From Chromatiales bacterium (GTDB lineage: Bacteria > Pseudomonadota > Gammaproteobacteria > Steroidobacterales > GCA-2729495), in the NCBI GenBank assembly GCA_002688175.1, contig NZCC01000023.1, positions 16,592 to 80,591 of the forward strand: a stretch of DNA of 64,000 bases. Direction: 5' to 3'. How positions within the stretch are numbered: the first letter of the stretch is position 1; each line of letters starts with the position of its first letter. The notes under the pieces are model-generated. The model did not search any database. It worked only from the letters and a program-made list of their open reading frames with translations, and was not told the origin of the DNA. Shown piece by piece: positions 41,360 to 50,144 of the stretch. Position numbers and translations under genes: made by a program.

Positions 41360-42379
41360 TTACCTTTCAATAAACTCGATCGTCTTTTTGGCGAGTACTT
41401 CAGGGTTGTCTTCGATCAGGAAGAAGCCTGTGTCCGGATAGGTCTCATGTGGCTGGCCCAGCGTGCCGGGAATCTGGTCGTGAAATTCTTTTGGATCTAA
41501 GCTGTTTTCGGCTATCGTCTGGCTGACCAGCGTCAGCGTTGGTTTGGTCCAGTTGCCGAGTTTTTCCCACACTTCTCGGTTCAGGGCATCTGCGGGATTC
41601 AGCATCGTTGCCGGGATCAGCATTGGCAGGCGGCGCGGACCGCCCTTATAAGACTCAGTGGGATATGGGGCATCAAGGCCTTTGAGGGTATCGGCATCAA
41701 GGTCTTTGAAGGTCATGTCCGAGACCATGCTGCTGATTGGAAATACATCCTGCTTCAGGGTGTAGCGTCGCCATCCGGCTACCCAGACTGCACTCAGGAT
41801 ACTGTTGGCGCGGGGCACGATCGTGGTGACCAGTATGAGTTGTGAGAAGATGTCGGGATGCTCAACCGCCACTGGCAGGCCAAAGTAACCGCCCCAGTCG
41901 AACAGAAAGCCGGTGCTGTTCCTGATGTTCAGTGCCTCAAGTGTTGCGGTCAGCCAATCGATTTGGTTTTGGTAGGTGTGTGCATTCCAGTCGGCGGGTT
42001 TGTCGGAGCGGCCGAAACCAATCAGGTCCGGAACGACGACCCGGTACCCGGCTGCGGTCAGCAGCGGGATCATTTTTCTGTAGGAATAACTCCAGGTAGC
42101 CTGTCCATGCAGCAGTAAAATAACCTGTCCGTCGGCAGGGCCTTCATCAAGATAGTGAACACGCAAGGCGCCAAGGTCAGAGTCTCTGATCTCGACATAG
42201 CGTGGCTCGTACGTAAAGTCATTCAGGGATACAAACCGGGCATCCGGTGTACGCAGAACAGGTGAGTATGGATCAACTGCGACAGCATCGCCGGCTGATT
42301 GCACGTCATAGTGGTTGAAGGCGAAAAGCAATAATACGCCAACAAGTAATACTAAAAGTATTATCGGTATTTTGCGCAT
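41360..42379 (-). CDS. Haloalkane-dehalogenase-like alpha/beta hydrolase lacking the catalytic His
   Basis: 339 residues with an N-terminal membrane anchor or signal (about 4-21). LLLHGQATWSYSYRKMIP and VVVPDLIGFGRSDKP are typical dehalogenase/epoxide-hydrolase motifs, and the nucleophile is Asp161 in FLFDWGGYFG. Where relatives have GHF (catalytic His) this protein has TGFFLIEDNPE, with Phe319 in its place. Without the base the usual hydrolysis of the ester intermediate should fail, so the enzyme may be inactive or use another residue. Confidence 0.78.
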   Translation of the reverse strand: MRKIPIILLVLLVGVLLLFAFNHYDVQSAGDAVAVDPYSPVLRTPDARFVSLNDFTYEPRYVEIRDSDLGALRVHYLDEGPADGQVILLLHGQATWSYSYRKMIPLLTAAGYRVVVPDLIGFGRSDKPADWNAHTYQNQIDWLTATLEALNIRNSTGFLFDWGGYFGLPVAVEHPDIFSQLILVTTIVPRANSILSAVWVAGWRRYTLKQDVFPISSMVSDMTFKDLDADTLKGLDAPYPTESYKGGPRRLPMLIPATMLNPADALNREVWEKLGNWTKPTLTLVSQTIAENSLDPKEFHDQIPGTLGQPHETYPDTGFFLIEDNPEVLAKKTIEFIER

Positions 42380-42480
42380 GTCAGTCCTCCAAATACGCGT
42401 AGAATACTTTTACTTATAATAATTTTTTTGTGACAACTGGTTCAGTCAGTGGTTCCTCTAATTTTCGTTAAATAAGGCGG

Positions 42481-43290
42481 TTACCAGGGCAAGATAGTGC
42501 CGTCTTCATAGTTTAGAAACTTGCCGTTATCTTCCAGCGTGAGGCCATCGATAACCTTCAGCATTTTTACTACGCTTTCATCTGTTTCGATCGTGTTCGG
42601 AATTTTTATACCCTTGAAGCGTTCTATATCTTCCATCGTATTAACCTGTCCGGGTGACAGCAGTGTCAGGATGACGCCTTTTTTAGGCGTTTCAAACGAG
42701 AGTGTATGCATGTACATATTCAGGGCGGCCTTGCTGGCGCGGTAGCTGTACATCATCGGCATTTTCGGGCCGAGCTCAAATGAACCGCTCTTGCTGGAGA
42801 TTATGATGATTTTCTTTTGCCCGGAAGCAACGACTGCAGCCATGAATGCCTGGGCAAGTTTTAGTGGGGCGATGGCATTCACTTCCATGCTCTTGCGCGC
42901 TATATCCCAGTCAACACCAGACACACGTTTGAAGGCGGACTTGTACTTCGGGGTAAGGCCCGCATTGCTGAGTAACACATCAATGGTTTGCTCAGTATAT
43001 TTTGCCGCCAGTTCATCGATACGGGCAAAGTCGGTGACATCGAGCTGCTCGATAACTACCTTTTCATGGGCGGCAGTCAGGGCCTGTAATTGGTCGGCTT
43101 TTTCCGGTTTGCGAGCGGTCGCAATGACATTCCAGCCAAGAGCAGCATACTGTTTGACGAATTCAAGGCCGATGCCGCGATTGGCCCCGGTGATAAAGAC
43201 GGTTGGGCTGGCGGGATCAAGGTCTGCCCAGGCAGTTGATGAAAATACGACTAGCAGCAGGACGAGTGATCTGAGACAAATTTTATGCAT
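42481..43290 (-). CDS. Short-chain dehydrogenase with Sec signal peptide
   Basis: 269 residues. The N-terminus LRSLVLLLVVFSSTAWAD is a clean Sec signal with a W-A cleavage site. The SDR core follows: VFITGANRGIGLEFVKQYA, LSNAGL, IIIISSKSGSF and YSYRASKAALNMYMHT (Tyr-x3-Lys). It ends DGTILPW, like the cytoplasmic SDR at 28416-29078. An NAD(P)-using enzyme is unexpected in the periplasm, where free NAD(P) is scarce. The next gene downstream on this strand is the dehalogenase-like gene, also membrane-directed. Confidence 0.85.
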   Translation of the reverse strand: MHKICLRSLVLLLVVFSSTAWADLDPASPTVFITGANRGIGLEFVKQYAALGWNVIATARKPEKADQLQALTAAHEKVVIEQLDVTDFARIDELAAKYTEQTIDVLLSNAGLTPKYKSAFKRVSGVDWDIARKSMEVNAIAPLKLAQAFMAAVVASGQKKIIIISSKSGSFELGPKMPMMYSYRASKAALNMYMHTLSFETPKKGVILTLLSPGQVNTMEDIERFKGIKIPNTIETDESVVKMLKVIDGLTLEDNGKFLNYEDGTILPW

Positions 43291-43373
43291 TATTAATTCT
43301 CTGGTTGGATACGTTTAGTGCAGAAATTATAGCTGAGAAAAACACACCCATGGACAGGTGTCTTTCCCGCTGT

Positions 43374-44567
43374 TCACTTTTGGGGTCTGGATAACCCTAT
43401 GCCCAGCAAGGGTTTGCCGAATTTTGCATTCACGGTGTCGATGGCATCGAGAATTTTTTTATCGTGTGCCTGTTGTTCAGGCGGCTCGAACAGATCTGCC
43501 TGCGCAGCATCTGGTACTGCCCAGCCGCTCATTCCAACGCCAATGAGTCGTACCGGCCGGTCCGGCAGATTGCTGTTGTTTAAGAGTGACCATGCCGTTG
43601 TCAGTAAGATTCGCTCGTCATCGGTCGGCGCAGGCAGGGTTTTTTGCCGGGTGTAGGTATCGAAACCGTGGTAGCGGATTTTGAGTGTCACGACCGTGCC
43701 CGTGAGTGTTTCCCGCCGAGCTGTACGGGCGACTTCAGTAGCTAGTTCCCGCAGTACATCATGCAGGCGATCATGGTCATGAACGTCGGTGCCGAAGGTG
43801 GTTTCTTTGGAAATACTTTTGCGCTGGCGATCCGTGACAATATTGTCTGACGCCTGACCGTGGGCCTGGCGGTGGAAGCTTTCCGCCGCACTCTGACCGA
43901 GGTGTTCTTTGAGTATTGCCATCGGTGTGGCCCGCAACTCGGCTACGGTGTGGATATTAAGTTGGTCGAAGCGTTTCTGTGTCTGGCGGCCGAGTCCGCG
44001 CAGGTTGGCTACCGGCATCGGGGCCAGGAATGTCAGTACATCCGCGGGCGGGATCACCGTCAGGCCATCGGGCTTGCCGGCTTCGGAGCCGAGTTTGGCA
44101 ATCAGTCGGTTAGGCCCGATACCCACCGATACCGTCAGCCCGGTTGCGGCCTGGATACGTTGTCGGATCTCGCGTCCGATGGTGTCCGGTGGCCCGGAAA
44201 TTTTCTCCAGGCCGCTGAGGTCAAGATAGGCCTCGTCAATCGATGCTTTCTCCACCACCGGTGTGAAATCAGCAAGGATCGAGAATACCTCGCGCGAGGC
44301 CCGTTGGTATTTTTTCATGTCCGGTCGCAGGTAAACGGCATCCGGACAGCACCGGGCCACCTGGTCAATCGGCATCGCCGAGTGGATGCCGTATTCCCGT
44401 GCCTCATAGGAGCACGCGGCTACTACCCCGCGATTCCCCGGCATCGCACCGACGATGACCGGACGTCCCCGGTACTCGGGATGATCACGCTGCTCGCAAC
44501 TGGCAAAGAAGGCATCGAGATCGACATGGGCAATCCAGCGGTGTGGTTTTGCTGCAGGAGGTCGCAT
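43374..44567 (-). CDS. dinB: DNA polymerase IV (Y family)
   Basis: 397 residues from ATG 44567 (an ATG at 44621 would add 18). The palm carries HVDLDAFFASCEQ, then KASIDEAYLDLSG, the two acidic metal-binding motifs of Y-family polymerases. The SVGIGPNRLIAKLGSEAGKP and helix-hairpin-helix (LRGLGRQTQKRFDQL) motifs follow, and the little-finger domain is C-terminal. The end, QADLFEPPEQQ, resembles a beta-clamp-binding QxxLF peptide. It performs translesion synthesis. No LexA box is obvious to me. Confidence 0.93.
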   Translation of the reverse strand: MRPPAAKPHRWIAHVDLDAFFASCEQRDHPEYRGRPVIVGAMPGNRGVVAACSYEAREYGIHSAMPIDQVARCCPDAVYLRPDMKKYQRASREVFSILADFTPVVEKASIDEAYLDLSGLEKISGPPDTIGREIRQRIQAATGLTVSVGIGPNRLIAKLGSEAGKPDGLTVIPPADVLTFLAPMPVANLRGLGRQTQKRFDQLNIHTVAELRATPMAILKEHLGQSAAESFHRQAHGQASDNIVTDRQRKSISKETTFGTDVHDHDRLHDVLRELATEVARTARRETLTGTVVTLKIRYHGFDTYTRQKTLPAPTDDERILLTTAWSLLNNSNLPDRPVRLIGVGMSGWAVPDAAQADLFEPPEQQAHDKKILDAIDTVNAKFGKPLLGIGLSRPQK

Positions 44568-44755
44568 CAGGCCATGGTGACAAAAAATCAGTGCCGGATA
44601 CCAGCTATTTTTTAATCGCATACCTATGCTGGCTACAGGCCATTACTCAGCGTCACCGGGGTGATAGAATCGCTCCACCAGATTTTGCTGGGGTCATTAT
44701 CTCAGCGCGACTGACCGGGTGATATCTGGATGCAACAACCTAGGAAACGACAACG

Positions 44756-45256
44756 ATGATGCTCGAACAATTTCAGGCGTTGGCGGCGTACCACCGGCAA
44801 ATGAACCTGCAGTTTTACACCGTCTGTGCACAGCTTGGAGAAGAGGAGCTCAAGCAAGACCGGGGCGCTTATTTTAAGTCAATATTTGGCACACTCAATC
44901 ACATGCTATTGACCGATCGGCTATGGCTCAGTGGTTTTCTTGGCAAACCAATTTCGTTTGGCTCGCTTTACGAAGAGCTGTATGACAACTTTGCTGAACT
45001 GCGCAGCGGACGTGAGCAGACCGATGCTGATATCAAGGCCTGGGTAGAGTTGTTGACGAAAGAGTCGTTACAAGTGCCCTTCAGCGATGGGCTGCAGTTT
45101 CCACTATGGCTCACCATTACCCACTTCTTCAACCATCAGACCCATCATCGTGGCCAGCTTTCGACTCTGCTGAGCCAGTCCGGGCTGGATTTCGGTGCGA
45201 CAGACCTGCCGTGGATTGAGGGTGTTAGCGCGCACGTTACAGCAGGGTCATCTTGA
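44756..45256 (+). CDS. DinB-like four-helix protein (DUF664/thiol-transferase fold)
   Basis: 166 residues. GTLNHMLLTDRLWLSGFLG carries the first His and HFFNHQTHHRGQLSTLL the other two of the metal-binding triad typical of the DinB/YfiT superfamily. This family shares only a name with DNA polymerase IV next door. Members include bacillithiol and mycothiol transferases. Its TGA overlaps the TTG start of the next gene (TTGA). Confidence 0.85.
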   Translation: MMLEQFQALAAYHRQMNLQFYTVCAQLGEEELKQDRGAYFKSIFGTLNHMLLTDRLWLSGFLGKPISFGSLYEELYDNFAELRSGREQTDADIKAWVELLTKESLQVPFSDGLQFPLWLTITHFFNHQTHHRGQLSTLLSQSGLDFGATDLPWIEGVSAHVTAGSS

Positions 45257-46008
45257 ATAAGACTGAGTTTCTGTACCCACGTAACAGCTATCCCGACCTG
45301 TTTACTGATTTTTATGCTGATATAAATGGTGGCGCAGCGGCCGAAACACCATGCGAGACACAGGCCGATAATTGGTGGTGTCGGTCGCAGACTTCACGCG
45401 GTGCGGTTCTAGATAAGGCCGGTTACGCGATGTTGCATATCGTTGACGGTAAGATCTATAACAGTCCGGGCAGTATCAAGCTGTTCGAAACCCTGGCCTA
45501 CCCGGTAAATCCGCGGGTACCGGGATTAATTTTTTTAATGAACCTGAATCAGACTGAGGCCGCAGGAAAGTCAGTGGTCTTCTGTATTGATATTTTTTTT
45601 CAGAATAACAAGCTGAACTCTGCGGCGACAGAAATCCTTACGACCGCATTGAAGCCCGTTTACGAACGGCATGATCAAGATTTCAGTGAACGTTACAAGG
45701 CAGAGCCTGGGCGAATACTTGCCGGGCTTGTCTCGGAATGTGGCGTCATGGACTTTTTTACAGCGACTGATTCCGATTCATTTCCGGACGAGCTGTTGCA
45801 TGCCGGGCTATCGGCCTACCGTGACATATTGACACTGACAAATGACGATGTGCCGACAGATGAAGACCATGTGGCCATGAATCAACACCGGCAACGTCTG
45901 CTCGAATGGTTAACCGTTGATGACATCGGTATCCAGTTTGCGACGGCCAGTGGGGTGCCGATGTCGGTCATAGAAGCTTACGGATATCCGCCAGTAGTCC
46001 GGTATTAA
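45253..46008 (+). CDS. Divergent coproporphyrinogen-III-oxidase-like (HemF-like) protein
   Basis: 251 residues from a TTG start coupled to the preceding gene by a 4-base overlap; no ATG lies near. The pattern follows aerobic HemF: WWCRSQTSRGAVLDKAGYAM (compare the GRVFEKAGVN element), YPVNPRVPGLIFLMNLN (compare HPRNPYVPTVHMNVR), a DFF element where HemF has FFDDL, and the C-terminal GIQFATASGVPMSVIEAYG then PPVVRY (compare GTKFGLETGGRTESI then PPLVRW). Several HemF catalytic residues, including the His before N-P, differ. It is shorter than HemF (about 300). Probably a paralogue with another tetrapyrrole-related role. Confidence 0.55.
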   Translation: MNKTEFLYPRNSYPDLFTDFYADINGGAAAETPCETQADNWWCRSQTSRGAVLDKAGYAMLHIVDGKIYNSPGSIKLFETLAYPVNPRVPGLIFLMNLNQTEAAGKSVVFCIDIFFQNNKLNSAATEILTTALKPVYERHDQDFSERYKAEPGRILAGLVSECGVMDFFTATDSDSFPDELLHAGLSAYRDILTLTNDDVPTDEDHVAMNQHRQRLLEWLTVDDIGIQFATASGVPMSVIEAYGYPPVVRY

Positions 46009-46052
46009 AGTATGCAGGTTGATCGCCATGGCCCTGACGACAGGAGATATTG

Positions 46053-46985
46053 ATGAGGTATGTGTGGTACCTGTGCCTGGTTTTGTTCATCAGCGGGTTG
46101 ACGGCATGCTCACCGATCCAGGATTTTTTCTTCGCTGCTGAACCGGTCGTCGAATTTGAGCGCCAGGCATTAGGTGGGCGGTTGTTCGACATGTGGTATG
46201 ACGAGATCGAGGAGAACTTTGTTCCGGATGATCCGGATACGCTCCGGATTGATGGACACGGTGGGCCGCATGGCAATGGCACACTGAACGGCGCCGATGG
46301 AGAACCGGTCGAGAACACCGGTCACGACTATCGGCTCAAGAACCTGTTCGGTTGGGATATGCGTGGCGATGCGGGTATCTACGGGCGTGACCACCAGGCC
46401 AAGCCGTGGGTACTGCAGACCGGCCCGTTGAGTCCGCAGCATGGCGGCGCAACGCGCGGGTTCTGGATTGCCGCTGTGACGAATGGTGATCAGGAGCTTG
46501 GAATCCCGGTATACGGCGATGTTCTGCTCCCGGGTGAGATTGAGGCACTGGTCGATTTCATGCTGGCCGTGCGTGACGGGCAGTTACCGCATCCCGATGA
46601 TCTGTATGCCCTGTCAACCGAAGCACCAAAAGGATTTATTCTCGCGCCGGGTGGTGATGCCGCGCGGGGCCGCCAGTTCTATGCTGCGCAGTGTGCCGAA
46701 TGCCATGGTGACGATGCGACAAAAATTATTTTTGATAACGGTGAGCAGAGCCTCGGTCAGCATGCGCGACACTATGGTTATGCCATTGCGATGATTTCGC
46801 TGTCCGGTGAGCCCGGTTCGGAGATGGGCGCGGAATTGTCTTTGAATCTTACTGCCGCTAAGCAGACCGCAACATTGCTGGATTTACTGGCCGCGCTTTG
46901 CGACCGTGAGCGCTACCCTCGTGGTGCCGGAACTGATCCGGATGTGCCGGATGGTGATCCGCGTTGCCGGGAATATCTTCGCTAG
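46053..46985 (+). CDS. Lipoprotein c-type cytochrome
   Basis: 310 residues from ATG 46053 (GGAG 6 bases upstream). A lipobox ends at Cys19 (SGLTAC). The single haem motif CAECH (Cys214, Cys217, His218) lies in the C-terminal half, with Met residues of YAIAMISLSGEPGSEMG as candidate axial ligands. The N-terminal 200 residues (GRLFDMWYDEIEEN, GTLNGADGEPVENTGHDYRL) form an unusual extra domain. Such proteins are membrane-anchored electron carriers. Partner unknown. Confidence 0.78.
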   Translation: MRYVWYLCLVLFISGLTACSPIQDFFFAAEPVVEFERQALGGRLFDMWYDEIEENFVPDDPDTLRIDGHGGPHGNGTLNGADGEPVENTGHDYRLKNLFGWDMRGDAGIYGRDHQAKPWVLQTGPLSPQHGGATRGFWIAAVTNGDQELGIPVYGDVLLPGEIEALVDFMLAVRDGQLPHPDDLYALSTEAPKGFILAPGGDAARGRQFYAAQCAECHGDDATKIIFDNGEQSLGQHARHYGYAIAMISLSGEPGSEMGAELSLNLTAAKQTATLLDLLAALCDRERYPRGAGTDPDVPDGDPRCREYLR

Positions 46986-47072
46986 AAAACAGAGGCCTGA
47001 TTGTCAGGCAGCCGTTGGCCTGTGTCGATATAATGCTGTAGTACGGTATTGCATCGGCTGGAGAACTCTAAA

Positions 47073-48224
47073 GTGAATACCAAGCGGGTCCGGATTCTAC
47101 TGCTGTTAGCGGTTGTCATCGTTGCGATAGCGGTTGCCTGGCAGCTGGCCGGGCGTTCTCAACCGGTGCGTATCGGTGTCATTGCAGTCGAACGTGGCGA
47201 GGTGATGTCCATAGTGTCCAATACGCGTGCCGGTACCGTTGATGCCTGTCGGCGGGCGGGTATGTCGCCGTCACTCGGTGGTCAGATTGCCGAGTTACCG
47301 GTACGCAAAGGGGATGCGGTCAAGACCGGGCAGATCATGCTGGAACTGTGGAATGAAGATCTGCGTGCCGAACTGGAGTTGGCACGACGCGATGTAGTGG
47401 CCAGTCGTGGCCGTATGGATGAAGTTTGTGTGCGCGCAAATGTCGCGATAGATGAGGCGAAACGTCTGACCAGCCTGCTTGCCAGGGGTCTGGCCGCAGA
47501 AGAAGAAACTGACCGTGCCGTCGGCGAATCCCGGGCACGGCAGGCCGGCTGCGCAGCCGCCCGGGATGCAATCAAGGTTAGTGAGGCGCAAGTCGACGTT
47601 GCAACCGCACGGCTTGAGCGTACCTTGCTACGTGCCCCGTTCGATGGCGTTATTGCCGAGATAAACGGTGAACTCGGTGAGTTCGTGACGCCATCTCCGG
47701 TCGGCATTCCGACCCCACCGACCGTCGACCTGATCGATGCCAGTTGCTTATATATAAGTGCGCCGATCGACGAAGTCGATGCACCGGCTGTGCAGGCCGG
47801 GCAGCAGGCATCGATTTCGATGGATGCGTTCCCGGGCCGAAAATTCCCTGGTTTTGTACGCCGGGTTGCCCCCTACGTGCTTGACAGAGAGAAACAGGCG
47901 CGGACGGTCGAGGTCGAAGCGGAGATCAGCAATCTTAATGGGGTCAATACCGACGGGCAGGTCCTGCTGCCGGGTTACAGCGCCGATGTTGAAATCATAC
48001 TGGCGACTCGCGAGAACGTGCTGCGAGTGCCGACCCAGGTCATTCTCGATGGTACGCGAGTATTCGTGCTGGACGGGACGCTGCTTGCCGAGCGCGAAAT
48101 AGAAACCGGTATATCGAGCTGGGAATTCGTAGAAGTCTTGTCCGGACTTGATGAAGGTGAACTCGTTGTGCTGACAGTAGATCGCGAAGGCGTCGTCGAG
48201 GGCGCAACCGCGGTGGTTGAGTAG
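47073..48224 (+). CDS. MacA/HlyD-type periplasmic adaptor
   Basis: 383 residues from GTG 47073 (GGAG 9 bases upstream). One membrane helix (about 6-24) is followed by a biotinyl-lipoyl-like domain (GGQIAELPVRKGDAVKTGQI), a coiled-coil hairpin (about 90-170, with the LARRDVVASRGRMDEVC heptads), the returning lipoyl half (LLRAPFDGVIAEINGELGEF) and beta-barrel domains. It links an inner-membrane ABC pump to an outer-membrane channel. It begins a four-gene operon; no TolC-like gene is present in the window. Confidence 0.88.
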   Translation: MNTKRVRILLLLAVVIVAIAVAWQLAGRSQPVRIGVIAVERGEVMSIVSNTRAGTVDACRRAGMSPSLGGQIAELPVRKGDAVKTGQIMLELWNEDLRAELELARRDVVASRGRMDEVCVRANVAIDEAKRLTSLLARGLAAEEETDRAVGESRARQAGCAAARDAIKVSEAQVDVATARLERTLLRAPFDGVIAEINGELGEFVTPSPVGIPTPPTVDLIDASCLYISAPIDEVDAPAVQAGQQASISMDAFPGRKFPGFVRRVAPYVLDREKQARTVEVEAEISNLNGVNTDGQVLLPGYSADVEIILATRENVLRVPTQVILDGTRVFVLDGTLLAEREIETGISSWEFVEVLSGLDEGELVVLTVDREGVVEGATAVVE

Positions 48225-48244
48225 TAAAAGGCACCTTTGCTGCC

Positions 48245-48916
48245 ATGATTAAACTCGAGGGTCTTTGTCGGGACTTTCAGGTTGGCGACCAGGTTGTTCA
48301 TGCGCTCGATCATATCGATCTGTTGATCAGGCAGAGCGAGTATGTATCCATCATGGGTCCATCCGGTTCCGGCAAATCTACCTTACTGAATATACTGGGC
48401 CTGCTGGATTCTCCTTCTGCGGGCAATTACTGGCTAGATGACATCAGCACAGCGAGCATGAATGATGATGAACTGGCGAGTATTCGTCAGAAGAAAATCG
48501 GTTTTGTATTTCAGTCATTCCACCTCGTGCCACGCATGAACGCGATGGAGAATATCGAACTGCCGATGGTGCTGGCGGGGGTTTTACCGGCGGACCGCCG
48601 TGACAAAGTCGCTGCTGCGCTGGAGCGTGTGGGCCTGACAAAACGGGCTGACCACCGGCCTGATCAATTATCCGGCGGTGAGCGGCAGCGGGTCGCGATT
48701 GCCCGGGCTATTGTCATGCAGCCGATGATTTTGCTCGCTGACGAGCCGACCGGCAATCTTGATAGTCAATCCGGTAAGGAAATTGTTGACCTCATGGAGG
48801 AGTTAAATAATCAGGGTCTGACGCTAATTGTTGTGACCCATGATCCGGCGATCGGTAACCGCGCGCAACGGATGGTGCGGATGGAGGATGGTCGTATTAA
48901 GACCGACATACAGTGA
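48245..48916 (+). CDS. MacB/LolD-type ABC ATPase
   Basis: 223 residues. Walker [21 protein letters not shown]-loop [15 protein letters not shown], signature [14 protein letters not shown] and Walker [13 protein letters not shown]. It powers the two permeases encoded downstream in a MacAB-like exporter. It is a stand-alone ATPase, not fused to a permease as in E. coli MacB. Confidence 0.93.
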   Translation: MIKLEGLCRDFQVGDQVVHALDHIDLLIRQSEYVSIMGPSGSGKSTLLNILGLLDSPSAGNYWLDDISTASMNDDELASIRQKKIGFVFQSFHLVPRMNAMENIELPMVLAGVLPADRRDKVAAALERVGLTKRADHRPDQLSGGERQRVAIARAIVMQPMILLADEPTGNLDSQSGKEIVDLMEELNNQGLTLIVVTHDPAIGNRAQRMVRMEDGRIKTDIQ

Positions 48917-48929
48917 GTGAGTTCCGGCC

Positions 48930-50144
48930 ATGAGATTTTTTGACTGCAACCGGATTGCGTTCGGTGCCGTGATTCGCTACCCACTACGCACCAGCATGAT
49001 GTTGTTGGCGACATCAATCGGTGTCGGTGCGGTGTTAATGCTGACGGCGCTCGGGGAGTCGGCGCGCGGTTATGTGGGGCAAGCATTCCAGACACTTGGC
49101 ACCAATATCGTTATCGTCATGCCAGGCAGGACCGAAACAGCAGGCACCGCACCGGGTGCCATGGTGGGTACTACCGAGCGTGATCTCACGCTCGATGATG
49201 CTCGTGCGCTGCTGCGCAGCTCGGCGATCCGCTACATTGCTCCGGTCATCGTCGGTTCGTCGGTCGTATCGCAGGGCAACCGGGAACGTGAAACGACGAT
49301 ACTCGGATCTACAGTCGATTTCGCGGCGATCCGGCAATGGACCATGGCACTGGGCGAGTTCCTGCCTAACGTTGATCTGGATCGCGCTTCACCGGTCTGT
49401 GTTATTGGTGATGTGATTCGGACCGAGTTGTTCGGTGATGAACCGCCGATCGGCAAGTGGCTGCGCATCGGTACGCGCCGCTGCCGGGTAACCGGCGTAC
49501 TGGCAGATCAGGGTACCTCCATCATGATTGATGTCGACGAGGTCGTCATCGTACCAGTGAGTTATGCCCAGATGTTATTTGATGTGTCTGGCCTGTTCCG
49601 GATTATTGTTCAGGCTATCGACCGTGAGTCGATGGATCGGGTCAGGCTGGATATCATTCGGACCATCAAGGCACGCCATTACGGCGAAGAAGACATTACG
49701 GTGATCACGCAGGACGCCGTTCTGCGGACATTTGACGGGATTTTCGACACCCTGACCCGGGCACTGGCGGGCATCGCTGCGATCAGCCTGATTGTTGCGG
49801 GGGTACTGATCATGAATGTCATGCTCGTAGCCGTCAGTCAGCGCACACGGGAAGTCGGCCTGCTAAAGGCACTCGGTGCCACGCACCGGCAAATTGTTGC
49901 CTTGTTTCTGACCGAGGCTGCCTTCCTGGCTGTGTTAGGCGGTATTACCGGCCTCTGTTTTGGTTACCTGGTCATCATCGGTGTAAGCGTACTGTACCCG
50001 GAATATATTTTTATGCCGCCGGTCTGGGCCGCTGTCGGTGCGTTCATGGTGGCGCTGATTTGTGGCATCTTCTTCGGCATCTGGCCGGCACGCAAGGCTG
50101 CAGCGCTTGACCCGATTATGGCTTTGGCGGGGCGCCAGTCATGA
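48930..50144 (+). CDS. MacB-like ABC permease (1)
   Basis: 404 residues. An N-terminal membrane helix (about 20-42) is followed by a large periplasmic MacB-PCD domain and three C-terminal helices of the FtsX family (about 280-395, including RTREVGLLKALGATHRQIV and PARKAAALDPIMALA). Its last four bases, ATGA, overlap the next permease. Confidence 0.9.
   Translation: MRFFDCNRIAFGAVIRYPLRTSMMLLATSIGVGAVLMLTALGESARGYVGQAFQTLGTNIVIVMPGRTETAGTAPGAMVGTTERDLTLDDARALLRSSAIRYIAPVIVGSSVVSQGNRERETTILGSTVDFAAIRQWTMALGEFLPNVDLDRASPVCVIGDVIRTELFGDEPPIGKWLRIGTRRCRVTGVLADQGTSIMIDVDEVVIVPVSYAQMLFDVSGLFRIIVQAIDRESMDRVRLDIIRTIKARHYGEEDITVITQDAVLRTFDGIFDTLTRALAGIAAISLIVAGVLIMNVMLVAVSQRTREVGLLKALGATHRQIVALFLTEAAFLAVLGGITGLCFGYLVIIGVSVLYPEYIFMPPVWAAVGAFMVALICGIFFGIWPARKAAALDPIMALAGRQS

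Noticed and set aside
43374-45256. DinB-like gene as part of a polymerase IV operon
   Set aside because: The shared name is historical. The two genes are divergent and belong to unrelated families.
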